Source of the DNA: Algicola sagamiensis DSM 14643
GTDB taxonomy: Bacteria; Pseudomonadota; Gammaproteobacteria; Enterobacterales; Alteromonadaceae
Assembly (NCBI RefSeq): GCF_000374485.1
Contig: NZ_KB894496.1
Location: 168,017 to 232,016, forward strand
Reading direction: 5' to 3'
Length of the DNA stretch: 64,000 nt
The first letter of the stretch is position 1; each line of letters begins with the position of its first letter. Shown here in pieces: positions 37,402 through 45,225 of the stretch. Made by a program: the position numbers and the translations under genes. The notes under the pieces were generated by a model that did not search any database, was not told the DNA's origin, and worked only from the letters and a program-made list of their open reading frames with translations.

Positions 37402-37740
37402 TCAGCCGCCGCTTTGCTTTACTTTATAGCCCATTTTTTCGAGTGCTTGCGCAATGATGTCCCGTTTATCTCCTTGAATTTCAATCACGTCATCCTTGAC
37501 TGCGCCGCCAGTCCCACACTTCTTTTTCAGTATAGCAGCTATTTTTTTGAGTCCTGCTGAGTCTTCTGGTATGCCCATCACAGCAATGACGCCTTTTCCT
37601 TTGCGGCCTTTTGTTTCTCGACGGACTCGGACATATCCATCGGCAAATCCTTCTGCTTTCTCAGCTTTTTGCTTTTCCGGTTGGATTCGACCTTGATCTG
37701 TGGAATAGACAAGGTTTGAGTTTTCATCTTTATATGGCAT
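37402..37740 (-). CDS. yciH: YciH/SUI1-domain translation factor
   Basis: A 112-residue eIF1-like protein. An N-terminal tail (MPYKDENSNLVYSTDQGRI) with the typical LVYSTxxGR opening precedes a SUI1 domain: VRVRRETKGRKGKGVIAVMGIP, KKKCGTGGAVKDDVIEIQGDKRD. E. coli YciH (108 residues) is a close match in layout. It is thought to affect start-codon fidelity and stress translation. It is a single gene between two signalling genes, 45 bases from the tandem-receiver start and divergent from the MCP gene. Confidence 0.93.
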   Translation of the reverse strand: MPYKDENSNLVYSTDQGRIQPEKQKAEKAEGFADGYVRVRRETKGRKGKGVIAVMGIPEDSAGLKKIAAILKKKCGTGGAVKDDVIEIQGDKRDIIAQALEKMGYKVKQSGG

Positions 37741-37835
37741 GAAGTGAATTCCTTCTAACGATTTTCGGGCATTTTAAAAGAAACTTGCTATAAGTGTTAG
37801 TTAGCTATAAAAGTTTTTTCTTCAAAAGAGAGTCT

Positions 37836-38984
37836 ATGAATCATCGTGTCGATTATGGCGTAAGTGCGGTTTTCTTCATTTCGTCATGTATCGGGCTTAT
37901 TTTAACAGCCCTGCAAGGAAGCTGGTGGGTTTTATTGATGCTCCTGATTATGTTGGGAACTTTCGGCTACAGTACTTTTATTCAGAAGCAAAATCCAAAT
38001 ACATTGAATGAAGGTGCAGAGCAGGACTACCAAACCCAACCACAACATGGACTCTTACCAGAAATGCTCACAACAGGCGATCATAAATTAGGCGAGTTAT
38101 CGAAGCAAACAGAGGGATTGAGGGCATCGTTTACAAGCTCAATTGAGAAGGTTCAATCAAGTTTTTTGGCATTAGAAGCGGCTTCATCACAACAAACAGA
38201 TAAATTGATGGACTTGATAAATGTGTTAAAGCACCAGGACAGTGATGACACCGGAATTTCTCTGAAAGAATTCACAGAGCAAACCAACAAAGTTATCGAA
38301 GGATATGTCGATGCTTTGATTGATGTGAGCGACAAGAGCGTCAAGGCTGTTCATAGTATCGAAGATATGTCAGGCCCTCTAGAGCAAATGTTTTCGCTCC
38401 TTGAAAATGTACGCGGGATTGCTGATCAAACGAACTTACTTGCTTTGAATGCCGCGATCGAAGCAGCGCGAGCAGGGGAGCATGGTAGAGGATTCGCAGT
38501 GGTTGCAGATGAAGTTCGCAGCTTGTCTCTCAATTCAAATCGACTGAATGAGGAAATTAGAGAGAAAGTCAGTCAAGTTCAAAATCATATGGATGAAGTT
38601 CGCAGCATTATTGGGCACATCGCGACGATGGATATGACATCGTCTATTGAAGCGAAGAATACAGTAGATGATATGCTCAATCAGCTAAAAACAGTTGAAG
38701 ACGCAACGGAGCGTGCTGTCATGGAAGCTTCTCAACTTGGTGAGGAAATCAGTCACCATGTTTCTGATACAGTGACTGCAATGCAATTTGAAGATCATTT
38801 ACAGTCTGTCATGAATAATATGACAAAGCAGATTTCGTGGATGCAATCTATGCTTAATCTGTCTACAGACTTTTTACGAAATCATGATAAAGAAACAGTT
38901 CAATCTTCTTGGCAAGAATTACAAAAGGACAGTCAAGAACAGATGGATACGCAAGAGCATAAAGACGAAGTGGATTTATTCTAA
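37836..38984 (+). CDS. Minimal methyl-accepting-chemotaxis-type signalling protein without ligand domain
   Basis: A 382-residue protein with two adjacent hydrophobic helices (about 9-45), almost no periplasmic loop and a cytoplasmic MCP signalling domain. The hairpin tip reads [38 protein letters not shown], which is canonical. The C-terminal segment [19 protein letters not shown] is characteristic of MCP-like proteins in STAS/PP2C gene sets. No HAMP and no CheR-docking pentapeptide are seen. Start: ATG 37836; the 14 residues from 37794 are unlikely. The STAS gene starts 16 bases after its stop, so the three genes 37836-41000 form one operon. It may sense membrane or cytosolic state and feed the partner switch. 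Confidence 0.88.
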   Translation: MNHRVDYGVSAVFFISSCIGLILTALQGSWWVLLMLLIMLGTFGYSTFIQKQNPNTLNEGAEQDYQTQPQHGLLPEMLTTGDHKLGELSKQTEGLRASFTSSIEKVQSSFLALEAASSQQTDKLMDLINVLKHQDSDDTGISLKEFTEQTNKVIEGYVDALIDVSDKSVKAVHSIEDMSGPLEQMFSLLENVRGIADQTNLLALNAAIEAARAGEHGRGFAVVADEVRSLSLNSNRLNEEIREKVSQVQNHMDEVRSIIGHIATMDMTSSIEAKNTVDDMLNQLKTVEDATERAVMEASQLGEEISHHVSDTVTAMQFEDHLQSVMNNMTKQISWMQSMLNLSTDFLRNHDKETVQSSWQELQKDSQEQMDTQEHKDEVDLF

Positions 38985-38999
38985 CACTTGGAGAAAATA

Positions 39000-39305
39000 A
39001 TGAGCCTCAACAAACATCTGAGTCAGGATGGCAAGCAACTGACGATTCAAATTAAAGGTAAGTTTGATTTCAATATGGTTCAAATGTTCAGAGATGCTTA
39101 TGAAGACGTTGGCGAAAATCGTCCAACGGTAGTCATTGATTTACGTGAAACGGATTATATGGACTCTTCTGCACTTGGAATGTTGCTGAATATGCAAAAA
39201 ACACTCGACAATAAGGTTGATGGGTTTCGGATCAGCAACTGTCAGCCACAGATTAAGAAAATCCTACAGATTTCAAGGTTTGATAAGAAATTCTCGATCG
39301 ACTAA
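39000..39305 (+). CDS. STAS-domain anti-sigma-factor antagonist (HsbA/CrsA-like)
   Basis: A 101-residue single STAS domain. The phosphorylation site sits in DYMDSSALGML (Ser56 or Ser57), as in SpoIIAA/RsbV. The unphosphorylated form should bind the switch protein encoded next and release that protein's target; phosphorylation by its HATPase module inactivates it. Start: ATG 39000 with GGAG six bases upstream; the in-frame TTG at 38988 overlaps that Shine-Dalgarno. It is cotranscribed with the MCP-like gene (16 bases) and the REC-PP2C-HATPase gene (18 bases). Close functional analogues are HsbA of Pseudomonas and CrsA of Shewanella. Confidence 0.9.
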   Translation: MSLNKHLSQDGKQLTIQIKGKFDFNMVQMFRDAYEDVGENRPTVVIDLRETDYMDSSALGMLLNMQKTLDNKVDGFRISNCQPQIKKILQISRFDKKFSID

Positions 39306-39323
39306 ACATCATACAGAATCACC

Positions 39324-41000
39324 ATGACTCAAATACTGGTAGTTGATGATCAGGAGATCAATCGTACCTTATTAATGCATTTACTGATGGAACAAGGGTA
39401 CGAGGTGATCCAGGCCGAAAACGGCGAAGAAGCGTTGGCGATGTACGAATCGCACCAACCCGATTGTGTGATGCTGGATATCATGATGCCAGTGATGGAT
39501 GGTTATGAGACAGCACCAAAGCTCAAAGAACTTGCTGGGGATGCCTACCTTCCAATCATTTTTATCACAGCATTGGATGATCAGAATAGTCTGGAGTATT
39601 GTCTGGACGTTGGTGGTGATGACTTTCTAACAAAGCCATTTGAGCGAGTCATCTTACAAGCAAAAGTTAAAGCTCACCTTCGAAGTAGAGAGCTTTACTC
39701 CAAAATCCTCAAACAGAAAAAGCAGCTGGAATACCACCAAAGACTTATCAATCGTGAGCATGAAATCGTTGAGCATATCTATGACAATGCACTGCGACTT
39801 GATGCGACCTATAAAGAATGGATCGACGCTTACATCTCCTCAGCAGATACATTTAATGGTGATTTAGCAATTGCTGATATCTCTCCATTTGGCAGCTTAT
39901 ATATTTTTCTCGGAGATTTTACAGGTCATGGACTTGCAGCAGCTGTGGGCGCACTCCCTTTATCGAAAGTGTTTCATGACATGGTCGCGAAAGGACTGAC
40001 TGTTGCTGATATTTCATTGGAAATTAATGGAATGCTCCGTAATTTGTTGCCAGATAATATGTTTTGTGCGGCTTGCATTTTAGAGATGTCGCATACGGGA
40101 AAAACTATCAGTATGTGGTTGGGTGGATTACCTGATGTTTATTTACTCTCCAAATCGGGTAAGAAGCATGCGATTGAATCAGCACATATGGCACTTGGAG
40201 TGTTAGAGGATTACGAATTCAACTCAGATGTGATGACACTTCAGGTTGAACCTGGTGATCGACTGGTTGTGCATACAGATGGTTTGACAGAACAGGAAAA
40301 TGCAGAGGGTGAGTATTACGGAGAAGAACGACTCCATGATTGTTTATTCAATCATGAATATCCGACGACGAACACCATCATCGATAACTTGCATGAGTTT
40401 TGTGGTACGAATAATGAACAGCAAGATGATATCACCTGTATTTTTCTCAACTGTAAACCCATCCATAGTGATATTACCACTCTCAAAGAGCAGGATCAGT
40501 TCCTGCTTACAATGGAAATGAATATTGCCATTGAAAATGAGGAGTTAAAAGAATTGGATCCGGTGAAGCAGCTTGTCGAGATGATGTCAGCATTACCTTT
40601 TGTGGAACGTCACCGCTCGATTATCTTTCTGATCCTATCCGAAATGTACAACAATGCGCTGGAACACGGTGTTCTTGGATTAAGTTCTTCCGTCAAAGAT
40701 GAAGAAGATGGATTTATTCGATATTACGAGATGCGTACAGAAGCATTAGAGAATATGAAAGACGGGCGTGTGGATATAGATATTCATTTTTACCCGCAAG
40801 ATAAAATTCTCAAAATTGGCGTGACAGATAGTGGTGCTGGTTTTGACTTTGAGAAGAAGCTAACTGAGAAGAAGTCAGAAGCACTGCATGGCCGAGGTTT
40901 AGATTTGATTCATCGTTTAACAAAACATGTTGGTTATGAGTTAGGTGGGCGACGAATGGTGGTTGAATATCATCTCCTCTCAGATGTCGTCAAATATTAG
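39324..41000 (+). CDS. REC-PP2C-HATPase partner-switch regulator (HsbR/CrsR-like)
   Basis: A 558-residue cytosolic protein with three modules. REC (1-120): DD pair at 8-9, phosphoacceptor Asp52 (LDIMMP), Lys in LTKPF. PP2C/SpoIIE phosphatase (about 160-375): GDFTGHGLAAA, VVHTDGLTE and QQDDITCIF, with metal ligands present. HATPase (about 410-558): ILSEMYNNALEHG (N-box), VTDSGAGFDF (G1) and GRGLDLI (G2). It therefore can both dephosphorylate and phosphorylate the adjacent STAS protein, with receiver phosphorylation as the switch. In Pseudomonas HsbR this steers FlgM/HsbD and in Shewanella CrsR sequesters sigma-S (family knowledge). The target here is unknown. It ends in a two-tier hairpin. Confidence 0.93.
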   Translation: MTQILVVDDQEINRTLLMHLLMEQGYEVIQAENGEEALAMYESHQPDCVMLDIMMPVMDGYETAPKLKELAGDAYLPIIFITALDDQNSLEYCLDVGGDDFLTKPFERVILQAKVKAHLRSRELYSKILKQKKQLEYHQRLINREHEIVEHIYDNALRLDATYKEWIDAYISSADTFNGDLAIADISPFGSLYIFLGDFTGHGLAAAVGALPLSKVFHDMVAKGLTVADISLEINGMLRNLLPDNMFCAACILEMSHTGKTISMWLGGLPDVYLLSKSGKKHAIESAHMALGVLEDYEFNSDVMTLQVEPGDRLVVHTDGLTEQENAEGEYYGEERLHDCLFNHEYPTTNTIIDNLHEFCGTNNEQQDDITCIFLNCKPIHSDITTLKEQDQFLLTMEMNIAIENEELKELDPVKQLVEMMSALPFVERHRSIIFLILSEMYNNALEHGVLGLSSSVKDEEDGFIRYYEMRTEALENMKDGRVDIDIHFYPQDKILKIGVTDSGAGFDFEKKLTEKKSEALHGRGLDLIHRLTKHVGYELGGRRMVVEYHLLSDVVKY

Positions 41001-41036
41001 GTACGTAATATACTGGGGTATATCGCAAGACGTACC
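41000..41036 (+). terminator. Two-tier hairpin at the end of the partner-switch operon
   Basis: Outer stem GGTACGT (41000-41006) with ACGTACC (41030-41036); inner stem ATATAC (41008-41013) with GTATAT (41018-41023). It begins at the last base of the stop codon. The 3' flank CTTGTTATC holds few T. Confidence 0.45.
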
Positions 41037-41085
41037 CTTGTTATCATGTTGATTTTTTGATAGTTTCACTTATCAGTTCAATATC

Positions 41086-41468
41086 GTGGTACTGATATGG
41101 AAGCCCCCTCCTATTCTAATCGAAGAAATGACAACGCTCGAATCGACCCAATTAGAGGCGCTCGCACAACTATTGTTTTCGCTGGTCGATAATGATGCGT
41201 CAGTTGGATTTTTAACACCTTTATCGAAGCCAATGGCACGGCAATACTGGGAAGGGGTTTTGGATACTTCTCGGGTGTTATGGGTTGCGACTTGTAATGA
41301 AGTCAATTGTGGCAAGATCCAACTCCACTTAGAACCAAAACAAAATGGAATCCACCTAATTTACTATATCAATCTCTCGATTATATTGAAGCAGGAAAAA
41401 TTCCAAGCTATGCGAGATCAAGTGATGGTCAATTAGAGAGAACAGTCATGTACTACAAACAGTTATAA
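41086..41468 (+). pseudogene. GNAT acetyltransferase remnant with internal deletion and frameshift
   Basis: Two pieces of one GNAT-type N-acetyltransferase are visible in different frames. Piece 1 (frame of 41086, likely native start ATG 41128) reads STQLEALAQLLFSLVDNDAS, then VGFLTPLS, the usual N-terminal half, ending near GKIQLHLEPKQNGIH. Piece 2, in another frame from about 41365 to the TAA at 41466-41468, reads LLYQSLDYIEAGKIPSYARS and ends LERTVMYYKQL, the usual C-terminus. Between them roughly 55-60 residues are gone, including the acetyl-CoA-binding RGxGxG/A segment. The junction lies near 41355-41375. The product cannot bind acetyl-CoA, so this is a decayed gene. Flanks hold no repeat that explains the deletion. 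Confidence 0.78.
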
Positions 41469-41768
41469 AATAGGTGTCAATCCATTGTCCCGAGAGGGTA
41501 TTGCAATTTGAGACTAGTTAACTCTCTTTTTAAGAAAACCATTCAATTTTAATGGATTTATTCCCACCTTTTTCGAAGGTAAAAAGGTCACTCTTTTTCA
41601 CGATTATACTGGTAAGTTTTGATCTTTTGATGTAACCTTTGCGACAATTTTTGAAAATGAGAATAATTCTCAGTCGTGTTAATAGAGTGATTAACCTTTT
41701 AATGATAGTCACGGCTGGTTTTAACGTATTCATTTAAATATTTTATAACTTTTACAAGGACTTCCAAC
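41469..41768. other. Regulatory interval between the GNAT remnant and the TonB receptor
   Basis: About 300 AT-rich bases without an ORF. They hold the Fur box at 41658-41672 and, before the receptor start, an AAGGA Shine-Dalgarno at 41756-41760. No other element was recognised. Confidence 0.4.
41658..41672. promoter_or_regulatory. Predicted Fur box upstream of the TonB receptor
   Basis: TGAGAAT-A-ATTCTCA is a perfect 7-1-7 inverted repeat, 12 of 14 matches to the Fur consensus, located 97 bases before the receptor ATG. Iron repression is the expected outcome. Confidence 0.83.
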
Positions 41769-43982
41769 ATGGTGTGCAGTCAATTCAAGTTATCACCTAT
41801 CGCTGCGATCATTTCACTGAGCGCGCTTACCAGTTTTTCAGTTTTGGCAGATGATGCCAAGGTACAAGAAGAATCAATCGAACGAATTTCGGTGTATGGT
41901 GCTTCCTATCGAAATACTGCAACCAAGTCCAAACTCTCCCCAATCGAAACACCGCAAAGCATCAAAGTCATTGACCAAAAAGAACTTCAGATGCGCGGCG
42001 CGGATTCAATCATAAAAGCGATGCGTTATGTGTCTGGTGTGACGACGGAGCCACGTGGTGGTGTTATTTCTCGTTTGGATGAATATACAATTCGTGGATT
42101 CAAAAATTATAACAACTATTGGGATGGTCTTATACTCCCGTGGAATGGTTGGAATATTCAACCACAGATTGACGCTTTTTCTTTGAATAGTATTGAAGTG
42201 TTAAAAGGACCTTCTTCAGTATTATATGGTAATGCTGCACCAGGTGGGATGATTAATCTTGCTCCAAAAGAACCACAACAAGAATCTCAGCATACTTTGC
42301 AGGTTCGTACTGGTAATCGAAACCTGCGAGAATTTGGTGTTGACTCTACCGGGCAAATTGGTGATTCGGACTTCAGTTATCGGGTAACATCGTTATACCA
42401 TGAACGTGATAGCCAAGCTGCAACGTCAGAAAATCAACGTTATTTCCTTGCACCATCTCTCACATGGCAGATAAATGACGCGACTCATCTTAAGGTTTAT
42501 GGGTACTTTCAAAAAGATCCAAAGAGTGGTGCTTATTCTAGTTTACCGTCAGAAGGTACTTTCTTGTTTAATCCGAATGGTGAATTACCTGTCGACACTT
42601 ACATTGGCGATAAAAACTTTGATACGTTTGACAGGGATATGTCGCTCATTGGGTATAAAGTATCTCACCAGCTGAATGATAGCTGGTCTATTATGCAACA
42701 TGCACGTTATTTGTATGCAGAAGCAATCACAGAAAACATTTATAACAGAGGATTTGCGAAGAACTCAAAACGCTTGCTCAATCGAGCTGCATATAGAAAT
42801 GATGAATCTACAAAAAGTTTTGTTATAGATAATCAAATTTCTGCAACATTGGAACAAGGGGTGATTGAGCATAATCTACTCTTTGGATTGGATTATCAAA
42901 ATAATAAGTTTGATAAACGATGGGACCATGCTCTCCTTGTGAGTGAAAAGCCTCAAATTCCTTTTGAAAGTATTCCAAATCTCGATCTGTTTGCTAGAAA
43001 TAATGATCAATTGAGTGGCAGGTCTTTTATTCGTATTAATCAAACACTTGAATCTGTAGATTACTCTCAAGTTGGTTACTACTTCCAAGATCAGCTCAAG
43101 GTCAATGATTTTGTCGGGATCTTTGGCTTAAGATATGACAAAGTACAGCAAAATATTGAAGGGCGACAGCTTGACTATAATGCTGTTCTAGCTTCAGGGC
43201 AGGTCAAGCCAGAATTCTACACACCAAGCCAAGAAAGTACAGATCAAGATAATTTAAGTATTCGTTTTGGTGCTTTATATACATTCGATAACGGCCTCGC
43301 TCCATTTGCTAGTTATGCTGAAGGGTTTGAGTCTGTATCTGGATTAAATAGTGAAGGAAATGCGTTTAAACCGCTTACAAGTGCTCAAACGGAATTAGGT
43401 TTGAAATTTACCTCAGAAAATAAAGAGCATACGGTGACTGTGGCTTGGTTTGATATTGATAAGAAAAATATCGTCACAACAAATCCAAAAACTCGTACTA
43501 GACGCCAAACTGGATTGGTGAATTCACAAGGATTGGAACTTGAATCTGAAATATCGTCATTAGATAACCTGCTTTTGACATTCTCGTATTCTTACATGGA
43601 TGTAAAAGTAGAAAAGGATGATAACCCGGCTCTGGTTGGAAAGTCCCCGACTTGGGTTGCTGACGAAAATGCAATGGCATGGGTCGATTATCATTTCTCT
43701 AATAACTTCCTAGAAGGATTAAATGTTGGAACAGGTGTTCGTTATGTTGGCAACAGCCAAGTGGATGACTTAAATACAAGGGAAGTTCCAAGCTTTACTT
43801 TGTATGACTTTGCTGCATCTTATGACTTTGGATCTAAGATCCCTTCTCTCAGTGGAATGTCACTAACGCTGAGCGTGACAAATCTTACTGATGAACGCTA
43901 TGTTTCATCATGTTATGATTCAGATAGCTGCTGGTTCGGTGCAGAGCGCTCTATCGAAGCAGGCGTTCGTTACGAATTCTAA
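41769..43982 (+). CDS. TonB-dependent ferric-siderophore receptor (FhuA/FcuA-like)
   Basis: A 737-residue outer-membrane receptor. The signal peptide ends around SVLA; a TonB-box-like ESIERISVYG follows. The plug domain (about 50-165) shows ETPQSIKVIDQKELQMRGAD, LDEYTIRGF, SIEVLKGPSSVLYG and APGGMINLAPK, all typical of siderophore receptors (TIGR01783 type). The beta-barrel ends in Phe (EAGVRYEF), with the penultimate strand LSVTNLTDERYVSSCYD as in FhuA-type proteins, including the Cys pair. Start ATG 41769, AAGGA eight bases upstream. A Fur box lies 97 bases upstream. It has no neighbour transporter genes; the fhuCDBF operon 34 kb away is the natural inner-membrane partner. Confidence 0.95.
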   Translation: MVCSQFKLSPIAAIISLSALTSFSVLADDAKVQEESIERISVYGASYRNTATKSKLSPIETPQSIKVIDQKELQMRGADSIIKAMRYVSGVTTEPRGGVISRLDEYTIRGFKNYNNYWDGLILPWNGWNIQPQIDAFSLNSIEVLKGPSSVLYGNAAPGGMINLAPKEPQQESQHTLQVRTGNRNLREFGVDSTGQIGDSDFSYRVTSLYHERDSQAATSENQRYFLAPSLTWQINDATHLKVYGYFQKDPKSGAYSSLPSEGTFLFNPNGELPVDTYIGDKNFDTFDRDMSLIGYKVSHQLNDSWSIMQHARYLYAEAITENIYNRGFAKNSKRLLNRAAYRNDESTKSFVIDNQISATLEQGVIEHNLLFGLDYQNNKFDKRWDHALLVSEKPQIPFESIPNLDLFARNNDQLSGRSFIRINQTLESVDYSQVGYYFQDQLKVNDFVGIFGLRYDKVQQNIEGRQLDYNAVLASGQVKPEFYTPSQESTDQDNLSIRFGALYTFDNGLAPFASYAEGFESVSGLNSEGNAFKPLTSAQTELGLKFTSENKEHTVTVAWFDIDKKNIVTTNPKTRTRRQTGLVNSQGLELESEISSLDNLLLTFSYSYMDVKVEKDDNPALVGKSPTWVADENAMAWVDYHFSNNFLEGLNVGTGVRYVGNSQVDDLNTREVPSFTLYDFAASYDFGSKIPSLSGMSLTLSVTNLTDERYVSSCYDSDSCWFGAERSIEAGVRYEF

Positions 43983-43996
43983 ATTGTTTCTTTTCT

Positions 43997-44018
43997 CATG
44001 GCAGGGATACCTGCCATG
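43997..44018 (+). terminator. Hairpin after the TonB receptor gene
   Basis: CATGGCAGG (43997-44005) and CCTGCCATG (44010-44018) form a perfect 9-bp stem with a 4-base loop. The 3' flank ACTTCTTTGCTC is only partly T-rich. It may serve both converging genes. Confidence 0.6.
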
Positions 44019-44044
44019 ACTTCTTTGCTCTTAAGCAAATTCAC

Positions 44045-44647
44045 TTAGTCAATTTCACCTTCTATTCTTAATCGGCGGCATTTCACGGCATAGATGTGCA
44101 GATCATCAAATGCGTTTTGGGTAAAAATCATGCCTGTCATAAATTGATCAATAGGGCATCCTCGCCAAGTGCCATCGTAAACACGAACGATTTCTTCGCC
44201 GACCAACTGAATATTTTTTACTTTTGGATCATATGACTTGAGCTGACGACAGCGAAATCCAATGACCGAGTCATCATGAAAGCTACCACGTTTTTCATAA
44301 TTGACCGAAATAACCACTTGTTCTTCATCGCAGTCATAATCATATTCAAATCCACCATGACTGGGATCGAGATTGATTTGAATCGGGTCATTTTGAGAGA
44401 AGCTTAAACGATGGTTGATGCTTTGAATCGGCTTATGTTTGAACTTATATGTACTGATATCATTATTTTTATTGCGTAAGTACAACTGGTAAATAAAACC
44501 ATCATACGCAGTATGGTGCCATCCAGTATGACGGATCGTTGTTGTTTTGGTTTCAAAATCTTCAAAAAGAGGTGACTCATAAGGAACGGCAGAAACCTGA
44601 GTTGAAAGTAAGAGTGAGAATGCACTCATCATCATTGTTTTATTCAT
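44045..44647 (-). CDS. Secreted protein of unknown function with four cysteines
   Basis: A 200-residue protein with a signal peptide (MMMSAFSLLLSTQVSA) and no membrane segment. Four Cys lie in the mature part: DYDCDEEQ, GFRCRQLKSYD, WRGCPIDQFMTG and AVKCRRL. Two Cys-Arg segments with similar surroundings (IGFRCRQL and YAVKCRRL) and a central GTWRGCPIDQFMTGMIF suggest a small beta-rich, lectin-like fold. I do not recognise a family. A 32-bp perfect palindrome lies 32 bases before its start and could control it. It is convergent with the TonB receptor gene. Confidence 0.7.
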   Translation of the reverse strand: MNKTMMMSAFSLLLSTQVSAVPYESPLFEDFETKTTTIRHTGWHHTAYDGFIYQLYLRNKNNDISTYKFKHKPIQSINHRLSFSQNDPIQINLDPSHGGFEYDYDCDEEQVVISVNYEKRGSFHDDSVIGFRCRQLKSYDPKVKNIQLVGEEIVRVYDGTWRGCPIDQFMTGMIFTQNAFDDLHIYAVKCRRLRIEGEID

Positions 44648-44678
44648 ATCGTTTTTCTCTAGTTGGCGTGTTAGATGG

Positions 44679-44710
44679 TTCTCATCAGAGCAATATTGCT
44701 CTGATGAGAA
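44679..44710. repeat. 32-bp perfect palindrome
   Basis: TTCTCATCAGAGCAAT followed at once by its exact reverse complement, with no spacer, centred at 44694/44695. It sits between the sirB2 stop and the start of the secreted-protein gene (both minus strand). No U-tract follows on either strand. Confidence 0.85.
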
Positions 44711-44787
44711 GTATGTTCAACGATGAATAATATGGTGTCAGGGATATCCCTGATTTTTAGTACAATGATGGAAGTGAATTGGAGATG

Positions 44788-45177
44788 TTACATCAGCATC
44801 AGCCATGACATTGGGTGATGTGTGATAGCTGTACCTACGATGTAAATGAAGCAGCCAATTGCCATCATCGCTGCAATTGCGCGAGTCTGTGGTGTTTTTC
44901 CACGCTTAATCGCGAAAATACCAATGCCAATATAAAGTATCAGCGCGGTGATTTTGGCTGCGACCCAAGGTTGTTCTGTCGGCCAGGCTTGCAGCAACAT
45001 CATTAAGTAAATCGCACAGCCGAGCAAGACTGTATCATTGATATGTGGGAGTATCTTTACCCACTTCCGCTGGAGTTGTGGGGAGTTGACCACAGACCAA
45101 TAAGCTCGCAGCATAAATAAGATTAAACTTATCCCTGCTGTCATCATATGAATGTGTTTTATTGCTAGATAGCTCAT
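44788..45177 (-). CDS. SirB2-family membrane protein
   Basis: A 129-residue protein with four predicted membrane helices and the family opening YLAIKHIHMMTAGISLILFMLRAYW; conserved His residues (KHIHMM, LPHINDT, ITHHPMSW) are typical of SirB2 (Pfam SirB). The biochemical role is not established. It follows nnrS by 48 bases on the same strand, so both are probably under the same NsrR-type control. Other genomes pair SirB-like genes with respiratory or NO-related genes. Confidence 0.87.
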   Translation of the reverse strand: MSYLAIKHIHMMTAGISLILFMLRAYWSVVNSPQLQRKWVKILPHINDTVLLGCAIYLMMLLQAWPTEQPWVAAKITALILYIGIGIFAIKRGKTPQTRAIAAMMAIGCFIYIVGTAITHHPMSWLMLM

Positions 45178-45225
45178 GTTTTTTGCCCTGAGTTTGCCAT
45201 TTTGGACTCACCCTAACAATTTTCT

